From Tulasnella sp. 424 (taxonomy: Eukaryota > Basidiomycota > Agaricomycetes > Cantharellales > Tulasnellaceae): a stretch of 64,000 nucleotides of DNA. A program made the position numbers and the translations under genes. This document shows, piece by piece, positions 23,050 through 33,479 of this stretch. Location of the stretch: positions 174,722-238,721 of the forward strand of contig WSUB01000042.1 of the NCBI GenBank assembly GCA_019633425.1, written 5' to 3'. Under the pieces are notes generated by a model. That model was not told the DNA's origin, ran no database searches, and saw only the letters and a list, made by a program, of their open reading frames with translations. The stretch's first letter is position 1. Every line of letters begins with the position of its first letter.

Positions 23050-24890
23050 TGCTTCCCCCGCAAAACAACGCCTCATCAGTCAATGCTGTCTGTAGTTCCC
23101 CCTCGCCCCGCTGTAACGAAACAAGACCCCGGAAGCAAATTCTGAGCGATTTTGACCCACCGCGCGAGTAATGATCAGCATCGCAGCGCGGCAAATTCGC
23201 TACTTTGCAGAGGAGCGCGGTAATTTTGAAGACCCAACATGAAAACTTTGAGGCGTGCACCAACTCGCAATTGTCGAGAGCATGGATAAGTCCGACGGGT
23301 CCTCACCGCTACCGTGTGACGCATAACCAGCCCTTATTAAGCACGACTCAACCGCCGTGACAAGCATCCAGCGCGCCGGTTCAGTCCTTGCTCAAGCCCT
23401 CTCCTCCTCGCAGCCGGATTCAATCTGAGCAGCTTGGTTCTACGGATTACTTTATCATGACACACCAGATTGTTTGAGAGCTTATTTCAAGAAAAAAGCC
23501 CTCAACTTCGTCGCCTAGACTTGCAAGAAAAATTCCATGGAAAACTCCAAAGCGATGCCTGGAATGTGTGCAGGGCCAGCAACCATCCCCCTGCAGTCCT
23601 TTGCCTCAAGGCAGACTGCGAGGTAGCGATGCTGTGAGCACTCCACGCGTCTCTTAAGACAAACTGATTCACCTCCTCTTCCTCCGCGAAACCTCTTCTC
23701 TCGCTTCCCTCCACCCTTTCCAGGTTGTGCAACACTCATAGCTGACCGTCGATCCATAGTATCACTCGTCCCCTCTCCACTAAGCACTTGATGGAAGACG
23801 AAAGGGACTCTGCCGACATTCCTCGTTCGACCGGATCCGACCCCAGTGGGTCTCGCGGTAGATTCAAGCTGAGCACCAAGTTGGTGCGTCGCGTCCGAGT
23901 TTCGAACCTTAGTTCGAACAACTCACCGAATGCTCGTAGAGGACGAGAATGGAGAAGCTCAAGAAATGGCGAATCAGTCCCTCCTCGATCAAAGCTCCCA
24001 AAGACGCTTGCCAATTCCATGGAGGGCATGCGACCGTATCAAAAGGCTTTCTAGTTAACAACTTCCATGTCTCGGACGACGACTCGGACTTGAAGCCGAG
24101 GCAAGTTCTGCGGTTATGCCGTGAATCTGATGGAGCCGTGGACTACTGGCGAGACACCGAAGGGGGGCTTGATGATGAAGAAAAAGATGACGAGCAGGAG
24201 TACGGGTTCGACCGTGACAGCCGTTGGCGGGGAGAGGTCAGTTGTGATCGATTCCTCTGCTCCTTTAGAATGACCGTTGAGCAGACTTCGAACCCCGATT
24301 TGAAAGTTCGTAGCAGTAAAGAAATCGAGGATAGGAGATAATAAAGATCTAGAGCGAGTACTGGGAGTAAGCATGCTTCGTTTGGTTCCGTAAAGGTTTC
24401 ATCACTGGGAGCCAAGCTCTTCCAGTTGGCACTCAGGGAAGCGGAAATCCTAGTTGAGCTTGATTACGAAAACATCGTGAAGATCAAAGGGTTCGTTGAA
24501 GACCTAACCAAGGATATGATCTGGCTGGTATTTTCTTGGGCAGACAATAGCAATTTGAAGGACTTTGTCGCTTCACACGATTGGGAAATTCCAGAGAGGC
24601 TCTCATTAGTAAGACAAAAAACTCCTTGTTGAACCGACTCTGAGAATCTGTACTCTAGATCACCGACGTGGCTTCCGGGTTGAGATACCTTCATAGCCAA
24701 AAGCCACCCATATGCCACGGTGACCTCAAGTCGGTAAGCTCTGGACATGCGATTATAATACGCTTGACAGGTTTAGTCATAAATCCTACAGTTCAATGTA
24801 TTAGTAAACTCGGAGCACGTCGCAGTGATAACCGACTTTGGCTCTGCTCGCCGCCTCACAGAACATGATCTCTACACCATACACATCCAC
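23050..24890. repeat. Inverted segmental duplication, right arm
   Basis: Reverse-orientation counterpart of 5290-7210, covering the upstream region and the first two thirds of the kinase domain. Homology stops just after the DFGSAR...LTEHDL segment at about 24870-24890. Confidence 0.8.
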
Positions 24891-25085
24891 CTAAGAATAT
24901 CTCTCCACGTCCCGGGATCCACGCAAAGCCAGTCATATATACAGATCGACGCCTTTGGTACAACAACCACCCGCCTCCGGCTTGAATGCACTAATATCTG
25001 GAATAAATGCCTACGACTTTCTTCATATATTTCCCAATCTAGTTCTCCAAACGCTGTTACTTTCGAACCCTTCGTCCCACTGTGA
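23791..25085 (+). pseudogene. Truncated kinase, 5' half of a second kinase-TPR copy
   Basis: Start ATG 23791 (MEDERDSADIPRS). An intron GTGCGT...CTCGTAG leads to RTRMEKLKKWRISP. The kinase parts mirror the first copy: FVAVKKSRIGDNKDLERVLG, FQLALREAEILVELDYENIV, FSWADNSNLKDFV, SGLRYLHSQKPPICHGDLKS, then after an intron FNVLVN and ITDFGSARRLTEHDL. At that point homology ends. The frame runs on into an unrelated, Ser/Thr-rich tail to a stop at 25085. The APE segment, C-lobe and TPR half are missing. The missing kinase end and TPR array appear on the same strand at 29418-30480, with another kinase gene between. No stop interrupts the retained exons, so a shortened protein is possible, but it could not be a complete kinase. 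Confidence 0.65.
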
Positions 25086-25152
25086 AAATCCTTTGATCCT
25101 CGAAGCGTCTTGAACGTTACACGACGCCCTTCTCCTAGCCGAACCTTTAAAG

Positions 25153-28100
25153 TTACTCAGACCATGTTCTACCGTGCGCGAAGTGGTTTTCTGAGGGGAA
25201 CGGAGGTAGGAAGTCCACCTCGCCTAAGCGCCAGTAACCCCTGAGAGTCTCATCAGCTTCAAAAGCATCGTGTTTCGATAATATGTAGTCCGTGAACTCC
25301 TAGAGTGGGAATATCAGCACCATGAATTTAGAAGCAAGGAGGTTTTCTCACTGTGTTAGTCCATTTTTCGGACCAACCGTAGAACTCCAGGCATCGCCGT
25401 ATACTTCCGGGCCGATGCTTCTCGATGAGAGAGACTATACTCTCCGCCGCAAGTGGATCCGGTGATGCACATTGCAAGGCACCTCTGACGTCGTGCCCCG
25501 GGCGGGTTATAAGGGAGGAGCGGATGATTAACACCAGTCAACAAGCAAGAGTTATTTCTTTGCACAACTCACGCAATAAACCAGACCATCTCTACGCGTA
25601 TCTTTGCGAATCCAATTGGGGCTTTAGCGAAGGGTAATTGGTACCCAGTAGAGTCCCTCGGACACGTCAGGAAGAGTTTGGGTAAGTCCTTGTTGTATCG
25701 GGCTGCTCCTTCTGGAGGTTGCGGCGGGGTCCCCATTGCATCTTGGATCGCGTCCAGAAACTGATCGCACTCCAAAGCTTGTGTTTCAAAGCCAAGCTCC
25801 TTGTAAAGTCGAGTGGCATTGATGACGTGCCTCTCAGCCTCTTGATAAAGTTGACCAGCAAAGAGCGTCAGGGCCAGGTTCCATGAAATCCCTGCCTCCT
25901 CCTCGTGCACTGTCTCGACACCAGAGGTACTCCTCCTATACCGGTCCAACATCCCCTGGGAGGTGATTGCGGCTAGCTCTTGCTTTGCGAGCCGGGCAAT
26001 CCTACGGAATTCTTGGATGTACTTTAATCCTTCGCCTAAGCGCCCTTCGGAGAGACGCTTTTCGCTCGTGGCTTTCTCATCTCTTGCCCGACGTTTCGAC
26101 AGACCCGAACGAACCAGGAACTTGAAGCGATCCCCCTCCTCTGGCTGAATGGAGCCCAGAGAGGGATTATCATATCCACACAACAAATCTTTTCGGGGGA
26201 ATGGAGGGAGGTAGTCCAACTTGCTTAAGCCCCAGTAACCGCTGAATGTTTCATGTGCTTCGAAAGCCTTGAGTGTTGATAATACGTGTTCTATGAACTC
26301 CTAGAGTGGGAATATCAGCACCGTCCATCTGGACGCAAAGAGGGTTTTCTCACTGTATCGGTCCCTTCTGAAGACCAATCCCAGGCTTCCTTACATCGTC
26401 GTATCTTTCCAGGGTGATACTTCTCAATGAGAGAGACTATCTTCTCCGCCGTAAGTGGATCCGGTGCACATTGCAAGGCACCTCTGATGTCGTGTCCCAA
26501 GCGGGGGGAGGGGATGGTGAACGGGAGTCAACAAGCCAGAGTCATTTCTTTGTGCAACTCACGCAACAAACCAGACTATCTCGGTGCGCTTCTTTTTGCA
26601 TTCGTAGATCGGGTCTTTGACGGAGGGTGCTGGGTCCCTAAACCTTTCCGGATGCGTCAGGAGAAGTTTGGGTAGTTCCTTGTTGTAGCTGGGTTGCAGC
26701 AGGGACCCCATTGCATCCTGGATCGCGGCCAGAAATTGGTCGCACTCCAAAGCTTGTGTTTCGAAGCCAAGCTCCGTGTAAAGTCGAGCAGCATTATTGG
26801 CGTGCCCCTCGGCCTCTTGATACAGTTGATCAGCAAAGAACGTCAAGGCCAGGTTCCATGAAATCCCTGCCTCCTCCTCGTGCACCGTCTCGATACCAGA
26901 GGTACTCCTCCTACACCGGTCCAATAGCCCTTGGGAGGTGATTGCAGTTAGCTCTTGCTTTGTTAACCGGGCAACCCTACGGAGTTCTTGGATGTACTGT
27001 ATTGCTTCGCCTAATCGCCCTTCGGAGAGATGCATTTCGCTCACGGCTTGCAGAAAGACAAGGGAGTCTACGGATTTCTCATCTCTTGACTTGTTTTTCG
27101 ACTGATAAAAAAACTAGAAGGAGCTTAGTATCAGACGACAGCAGCGATGTCTGGGACCTACCTGGTTTTGCAAACTCGCCATGACGTCGCAACATTGCGG
27201 TCTACTTTGTGGATCCATAGCCCAACACATTTCCATGAGCGTGCAAAGGCCATCGACAGAGTCCAGGGCCAAAAACGATGGGTCTGTCCCACGAGGTAGG
27301 GCAGATTGGGGCTCAGGGAGTTCGCCCCCTAAGACTTCGATAATAACATCTTGATCCTTCAAGATATCATCGAACGGAAATTTTCCTGTCAAAACCTGTG
27401 AGTATGTTGGTTTAGATCTATTAGCAAATGTACGACCGCTTGACGAGAGTCTCAAAATCTTGCCTCCCAGTATATCCACCCGAGGGACCAAATATCGCTC
27501 GCCAACGTGGGCAACTCGCCGTCAAGAACTTCTGGTGCTGCCCACCGAACAGTATATCCTGGAGCAGTCATCGTGATTGATCCATCAGATACTGAGTATT
27601 CAAGTTGCGGCCCTTGTTGCCTCGTAGTGGAATTGTTCCGCCTGGTTGTCTCGCTCCGAGCCTCCCACACTTCCCCGAGGATACGGGCAGACCCGAAATC
27701 TGTGATTACAGCATTTTGTTGTTCGTTGACGAGGATATTTAGCTGTAACGCCTGAGTAATCAGTCTTCCGGTGGAGCCTGTGGCCCTTAACTGGTGTACG
27801 GACCGATTTTAAATCTCCGTGGCAAATGGGCTCCGACTGCCCGTGAAGATAATCCAGTCCGCATACGACATCCGCAATCTAATGCAACATTATGAGATCT
27901 GGTAACACTCGCAGTCAACCTGGTTATGCGTACCAGTGCCAATCGATGCCGGATATTTTTGCCCCACAACGAGGCTCTCGATCGAACAAAATCTCTCAGG
28001 TTGCCGTTGGGTGCCCAAGGAAGAACAATCCAAGCGATACCATGGGCGACGTTTTCAATAAAGCCAAGGCCTCTCACGATATTTTTATGCTCCAGATTGC

Positions 28101-28594
28101 GTAAAAGGCTGAGCTCGTGGGCAAGTGGCTAAAGCTAATTGAGCATAGAGGTTCCTCCAACTTGAAGGACTGGCAACTTACCGCTAGCCCTGCCGTGTCA
28201 CCTTTGTCATCGTCAAGTCTGAACTGCTTGAGAGCAACGAAATGGCCCTGCGTAGACGGATGTTCCGGGTGCTCCTCTTTCGCGGGGAGAAGGATAGCAA
28301 GCTGGACACTTGCACTCGCGCCTCCGGCCGTCGCGTCTAACGTTTGTGGTATCAGGACCCTCTCGCGACTGATGCGTAATCCTGACAAGGCATCGAGTGT
28401 AGCTCTCTGAAATGCATTATTTAGCCAGCGGTCCAGGCTTTTAGGTCCGCGGTTATGGGGCTTACAGGTGAAATTTTGTATCGTTTTGGCTCCATTTGTT
28501 CGGCACCGTCTTCAATGACGCTGGCCTTACGTTTGTTCGCAAGGGACGTTCCTTGAGAGAGACCGAGAGATAAGGTATTAACGGACTCCGACAT
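25153..28594 (-). CDS. Protein kinase with tandemly duplicated C-terminal module
   Basis: Start ATG 28594-28592; exon 1 reads MSESVNTLSLGLSQG ... KRKASVIEDGAEQMEPKRYK, a nuclear-localisation-like basic/acidic start, and ends at GTAAGC. The kinase exons give HFVALKQFRLDDDKG, ELSLLRNLEHKNIVRGLGFI, LPWAPNGNLRDFV, ICHGDLKS, NILVN, ITDFGSARILGE, VRWAAPEVLDGE and SDIWSLGW, ending MEMCWAMDPQSRPQCCDVM. After the kinase a helical module (SEGRLGEAIQYIQELRRVAR, EEEAGISWNLALTFFADQLY, LGFETQALECDQFLAAI) occupies about 27060-26220. A second copy (SEGRLGEGLKYIQEFRRIAR and so on) follows at 26219-25153. Each ends with an ARG-rich exon (SLIEKHRPGSIRRC type) and a GYW-containing exon. The module looks TPR-like. 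The stop TAA is at 25155-25153. Probably signalling; target unknown. Confidence 0.7.
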
Positions 28595-29417
28595 TGTTTA
28601 GTCGACGAGAGATGAAGATGTCGTGAAGGTGATGTTAGGGAAGCGACGTGAACTCGTAGCCCGGTAGAAGAAGGATCTTCATAGGCATTTATATATTTCA
28701 CGAATAAGCGGCAAGAGAAAATGCCTCACAATTCACGCCCTGAATATCAGCCAAAGAGGATCAACTGTCTAACCGTGAATGGCTCTAGGCTGTGAGATAT
28801 GCACGTGCTGATTTGCACATCGCTCCATCTATCCTCCATTCAAGCCCCATCTTCCTTATCTTAGAGCCCAGCCTCCCTTCGGCTCCTCGTTTTGCCTCCT
28901 CTTAGCCATAATTGAGGCCTCCGTCTCGCTCAATTTTGGAATAAGGCGGATCTCTTCAGGAATCTTGACTTATCTGGGTTAATTCCCGCAGCCGGAAGCC
29001 CCGGCCGGAATGCGGTGATTAAACTTCGTCAGGTCCGAGGAACCTCAACGAGCGCTTATTAGGCAGGGGGAATGCCAGTAGCTTCGAATATTCCCTCTTG
29101 CTCAATTCAAAATGCACCCGCGCGCACTCGCTGGCTCACCTGGTACCTGAGGGTGCATCCTTTGCGTTTCACCTGGTGATTGATAAGCAGAAAGCGGCGC
29201 GGAAGAATTGGCGCAGCTCACGCCATTTGCTTTTTGAGGGACGGGAAAATCAGACGGAGGAACAATGTTCGGTTCACGACGCTCGCGAGCGCGCGAGCTA
29301 GGAGAAGAGGGGCAGCTCCCGGCTCCCGGCTCAAAACCGGTGTCATGAGTCATCAAAACGGGTGCACCGAACCCCCACAAAATCTGGCGAGCCCCTCGTG
29401 AGCGGCCGCGAGCGAAG
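28595..29417. other. Intergenic stretch, no gene recognised
   Basis: Holds the promoter side of the minus-strand kinase gene. A GC-rich segment with gctcgcgagcgcgcgagc lies near 29280. No coding frame is supported. Confidence 0.45.
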
Positions 29418-30480
29418 AATTGGTCTTCCGTCCGCTAACGAGCATGCTCGCGTGACATCGTTTGAGACCCTTATGAACATGCGTTGGAACAGCAATCCTA
29501 GGGAGAGACCGACGGCTAAAGACTACTTACGGGTCATCAGTGATATGGTGAGTGATGCTGGTTTATAGTTCGCGGAATGCAGTTGACCCATTATGATATA
29601 GCTGATGGCCACTCCAGCCGGACTATACTTAGGAATTTTTGGCGCAACCCTTTCTTGGGTGTTGGTGATATGGGGAAGGAGAGCCCGGAAGTCCGGTGAC
29701 CCTGGGATGGCGTTAGCCTGCTTCACCGAGGCTTATCGGATTTATACCAAGAATGGCGACGGGAAAGGCAAAGTCAACGCTCTGAATTGTCTCGCTGAGC
29801 TGCACCTCGACCAAAAGGAGTACGGCGACGCCAACAAGCTCTACTCCGAGGTCTTGCAAATCCATACCGACATCGGCGACGGAAGAGGCCAGGCCTCTCT
29901 GTCAAGTCTCGCTCAAGTGCAACTGCATCTAGAAAAGTACAGCGAGGCCCTCAAGCTTTACTCCGAGGCCCTGCAAATCCGTCCCGGCATTGACGGCAGT
30001 CTCGGCAAAGTCTCCGTCCTGTCAGGTCTCGCTCAGGTGCATCAGCTTCGAAAGGAGTACAGCGAGGCCATCAAGTTCTACTCAGAGGCCCTGCAAATCC
30101 GTCCCGACTTCTGCGACAATCTCGACACGATGCTCTGCAGGATCTTCCTGGGATGCGTCGGGTTCGAAACAAGTCGTACGCTGCCATCTTGCTCCACTTC
30201 CAGGTACTGTCGACTCGTACTGACCTCGGCGACAGGTAAGGAAGCACCAACGCTCTCTGGGGTTCCGCTCAAGCGGATCGGCTTCCATACCCGTTCAGCG
30301 ACGTGCTCACACTCTTTTTCTCAAGCTCTCCAAATCTGTCCTGACGTCGGTAACGGACAAAGCAGAACCGAACCTTTGTTAGGTCTTCCTGATCCTTGTT
30401 TCGAGCACGGTTACTACAATGATGCGGCATGTTTTTCAAGGTTATACGTATATGTTCTTTTGTCACTGCGCTTCACTTGA
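29418..30480 (+). pseudogene. 3' half of the second kinase-TPR copy (kinase tail plus TPRs)
   Basis: The homology starts inside the kinase C-lobe: LPSANEHARVTSFET, then WNSNPRERPTAKDYLRVISDM, matching the end of the kinase of the first copy except for a small deletion before LMNM. An intron with a normal GTGAGT donor and GATATAG acceptor, at the place where the first copy has GC-AG, joins LMATPAGLYLGIFGATLSW. Three to four TPR units follow (YSEALKLYSEALQI, YSEAIKFYSEALQI). After about 30120 the TPR frame is lost: similarity continues only in another frame with stops (LSTRTDLGDR, then a stop). There is no start of its own. Read together with 23791-24890 it is the displaced second half of one former gene. 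Confidence 0.65.
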
Positions 30481-31249
30481 TAATACAATGCCCAAATTAC
30501 GACGCGACGTTTTCGGTTGTCCAATTCATCGCTCTATGTATTTATTGGGACAATAGCTCGAAAATTAGAGCCGGGAGCTTAATAGGAGAGTCGATCTGAG
30601 GAAGAGTCGCCAAGACTCACCACTGTTCCGTATCTTTCGATGATCGGGAGTACTCACGTCTTCGAAATAGGCCACGCAGTCACCCAGCAAGGGTTCGGAA
30701 GGGCCATGGGTAGGATGAAGAGCTCGTCCAAGATGGACGCTCTAGAGGGTGAGCTTCGAGCGTTTGCCCGAACCAGCGGCACGGCGGGGTCACGGTTCTT
30801 GCCGTGTTGGAAATAGATTTAAGCCTGTAGTAGAGTATGCCTAGACTCGGTAGCCGTACATTGAAGGTTAGGGAAAAAAAATTATTCGTATCGATAGCCC
30901 AAATCACGTCTCTCACTCGGATGACTGCTGTTTACAATAAGAGCTGCCGAACTACGCTTCGGGGGTCCGTATTGCGAGTACCATGATATCCCGACTCTCG
31001 GTCTTACCTGCAAATTTGTTCTTCGAGCCATATCAATTCAATCTCACCAGCGCAAAGTACGAGCTGAGGGTGGTCCCTGTGGCTAGCAATACCAGGTTCA
31101 TCGTTAAAAGATCAGGTTTCGGCCAGACTCCCTGAAAAGGTCAAGATCTCCGGGTCCCCGTGTTCCCCTCCCACGCTCGTCGAGACTCATCCAATTTCCA
31201 TCCCGTCGCCGTTACCGCATCCTCAAGACCCTCAAAACACCTAAACAAC
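30481..31249. other. Intergenic stretch with RPS30 promoter
   Basis: No gene recognised. The pyrimidine-rich segment at about 31140-31245 directly before the RPS30 start is typical of fungal ribosomal protein promoters and leaders. Confidence 0.5.
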
Positions 31250-31920
31250 ATGGGAAAAGGTGCGTCTGCAGTCCTCGACTCTGTCGTATTTCGGGGCTAA
31301 TTGTTTTGTTTCCGATTTCTAGGTATGTTCTGCCAGGAAATACAAGTTTGAATATAGACCAATGACCGGCTCACGACGTTCTCCCCTCGTATTGCTATTT
31401 CATCTCTTTGTGAACAGTCCACGGATCACTCGCTCGTGCTGGTAAAGTCAAGTCTCAGACTCCCAAGGTCGAGCCCCAGGAGAAGAAGAAGAAGAAGACT
31501 GGCAGGGCTTATAAGCGGATCCTCTACAACCGACGGTGAGCGAATGATCTTGCACCTCCTTCCAGTGGGCGGCGAATCTGACTTGGGCGGTGATCTATCT
31601 AGGTTCGTCAACGTGACAACCGCTCCTGGTGCTAAGCGACGAATGTGAGTCTACCTTTTTCTCGTGTCAACCTCCACCCCACCCTTCGGAACCGCATCGG
31701 CAAATACGCTCGGCCCTCGCCCCTACTACTTTGATGAGAACAATTTCGTTCGGAGACGACTATACCAAGTCTTTGAAGAAACAGCAAAATAATTATGTCT
31801 TTCGCTCCTATCTGATCCAACTCTTCCTCTATACTTATCCCTCTTCTGCATACACCGAAAATCAGTGCTGACACCTTTGCTTCTCACAGGAACCCCAACC
31901 CCGAGGGCAAGTCTGGATGA
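31250..31920 (+). CDS. RPS30: 40S ribosomal protein eS30
   Basis: Four exons: 31250-31259 (ATGGGAAAAG), 31418-31535, 31603-31644 and 31890-31920; all phases agree and total 66 residues. The protein contains the diagnostic [42 protein letters not shown] and the C-terminal PNPEGKSG. It is a stand-alone eS30, as in other fungi, without the ubiquitin-like FUBI fusion of animals. It is a structural protein of the small ribosomal subunit near the decoding centre. The first intron (158 nt) contains an internal AG/GT junction at 31321-31324 that could act as a recursive splice site. Confidence 0.97.
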
Positions 31921-32210
31921 ACGACACCATCACCATATCCGTTTCTTCTCTCGTCGCATTCGCTTCGCTTGCATCATCACTTGCTGTTTCTGTCTTATTT
32001 CAACGCTGTATGTCCTGCCCTGTCTCAAGTCAATCATCGTCTTAAAAGCATGTGTCTCTATACGGGCTCGCTATCGGAGAGAGTGCTATTTTGTCGGAGG
32101 CTATTGTCAGCCGGTTTGAACCTGGCGTCGTAGAGGAAGATAAACACGGGGAACTTGAAGTGCAGAAGTCCGAAAATCATTAATAACGATAGAAAAAGCT
32201 ATGATACAGC

Positions 32211-33166
32211 TTATTCCCTCTGGAAGAGAGCTAGAAGACCCAGAATTCCGATTAGGGCGTACTTGAGCTGCGGGAAGTCGTTCTGTGAACCGGGAATCGA
32301 AGACGTCAGCGAAGTAGCGAGTCAAAAAGAGAGAAGTGACGTACCATAGCAATGGTTACATATCCAACGTAGGGGATGAAGCTAAGTTTAGATAGGGGAT
32401 GTGAGCCGCTGGCCGACCGTACCATGAGGATGATCCAAAAACTCACCCTCGGACTTTGCCTATCACATGTTCACGGTCCAGCCATTCACGACCATTGTAG
32501 AGCCCCAAGTCGTCGTCGTGGTTATTGTCTCCTTTGGTTAGGATTTTCTGCTTAAGTGGGTTTGACCGACTAGATCGACGAACGATTAGCCGCCGTTCTC
32601 CATGGGGAGAACAGATGAACAACGTACAGGGTATGGGTTTCGAGTATACGGTGAACGATAGGCACTTCAACTCCATTTAGCTGTGCCGCAGTCGAGTCCA
32701 GATGAGCGATGGATTACGGACACGGAACATCTCTCGGCGCACCTTGTAAACCGTAATATCACCAACTTCAAATGGTGTATTCCGAGGGTTATGCAAGAAC
32801 AAAAGATCTCCGCGATAGAAAGCCGGTTCCATGGATCCGCTGCGGAGGGGATGCATGAGGTGTAAGCATTTGGACACCTTTGGACACCTTATGCATACGT
32901 GTCAAAATGCGGTTTAGCGCTCTCACCTTAGTACGACGACGATGGGACTTTCGTTGTTGAGCGCCAGGCCAAGTCCTTTCCAAATCATCAATCCTGTAGC
33001 AATAACGGTGGCGAAGTTGAGGACTTGTAGCATGACCTGTTCGCGAAACGGGGATCGGACGCGGGGATTTAGCCGGAAGCGTCCCAAAAGCCTAGATGCA
33101 ATTCCAGAGTTTAATCACCTGGCGAACGCCCATAGTCTTCATTTTCTGGATGGCATCGCCGAACAT
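32211..33166 (-). CDS. SEC11: Signal peptidase complex catalytic subunit SEC11
   Basis: Start ATG 33166-33164 ([16 protein letters not shown]). The next exon gives [20 protein letters not shown], the N-terminal membrane anchor, followed by [13 protein letters not shown]. Catalytic Ser lies in [24 protein letters not shown] follows, and [19 protein letters not shown] holds the catalytic His. [20 protein letters not shown] holds the conserved Asp residues; HVIGKVRG follows. The C-terminal hydrophobic stretch [18 protein letters not shown] ends at TAA 32213-32211. At least five short introns interrupt the gene. It cleaves signal peptides from secretory precursors in the ER membrane. Divergent from FOL1 with 313 bp between start codons. 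Confidence 0.93.
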
Positions 33167-33479
33167 GTTGGGCGGCGTGGTTGAGCGGGGTTGGGAGGTT
33201 GAACGAAGGTGGAAGGAATGATGAGTGAGCGTGGCGTTGTTTGGTGGTCCCTGATGTTTGTGCGGGAATCTGTTCAAGTGGCTGACTTGGATGCTCAACT
33301 TGGCTCATGAATTCCGCCATCTCTATACTAGCGGTCGAGTCAACCCAGCACTGTCTCATTCCGTTTCCGGGAGGTTTGTGCTTTATTTAGCGAAATATTT
33401 TATGAGATTCAAGTTGACCAGACCCTTCTATAGGTGGCTTCAACTGGGTGGCAAAATTTCCTCCCCTATCTTCCGCAAA
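33167..33479. promoter_or_regulatory. Divergent promoter of SEC11 and FOL1
   Basis: The 313 bp between two opposing start codons must contain both promoters. No clear TATA box is seen. Confidence 0.5.

Noticed and set aside
31250..31920. Ubiquitin-like fusion (FUBI) on eS30
   Set aside because: The first exon encodes MGK directly before [11 protein letters not shown], so the protein is the stand-alone fungal form.
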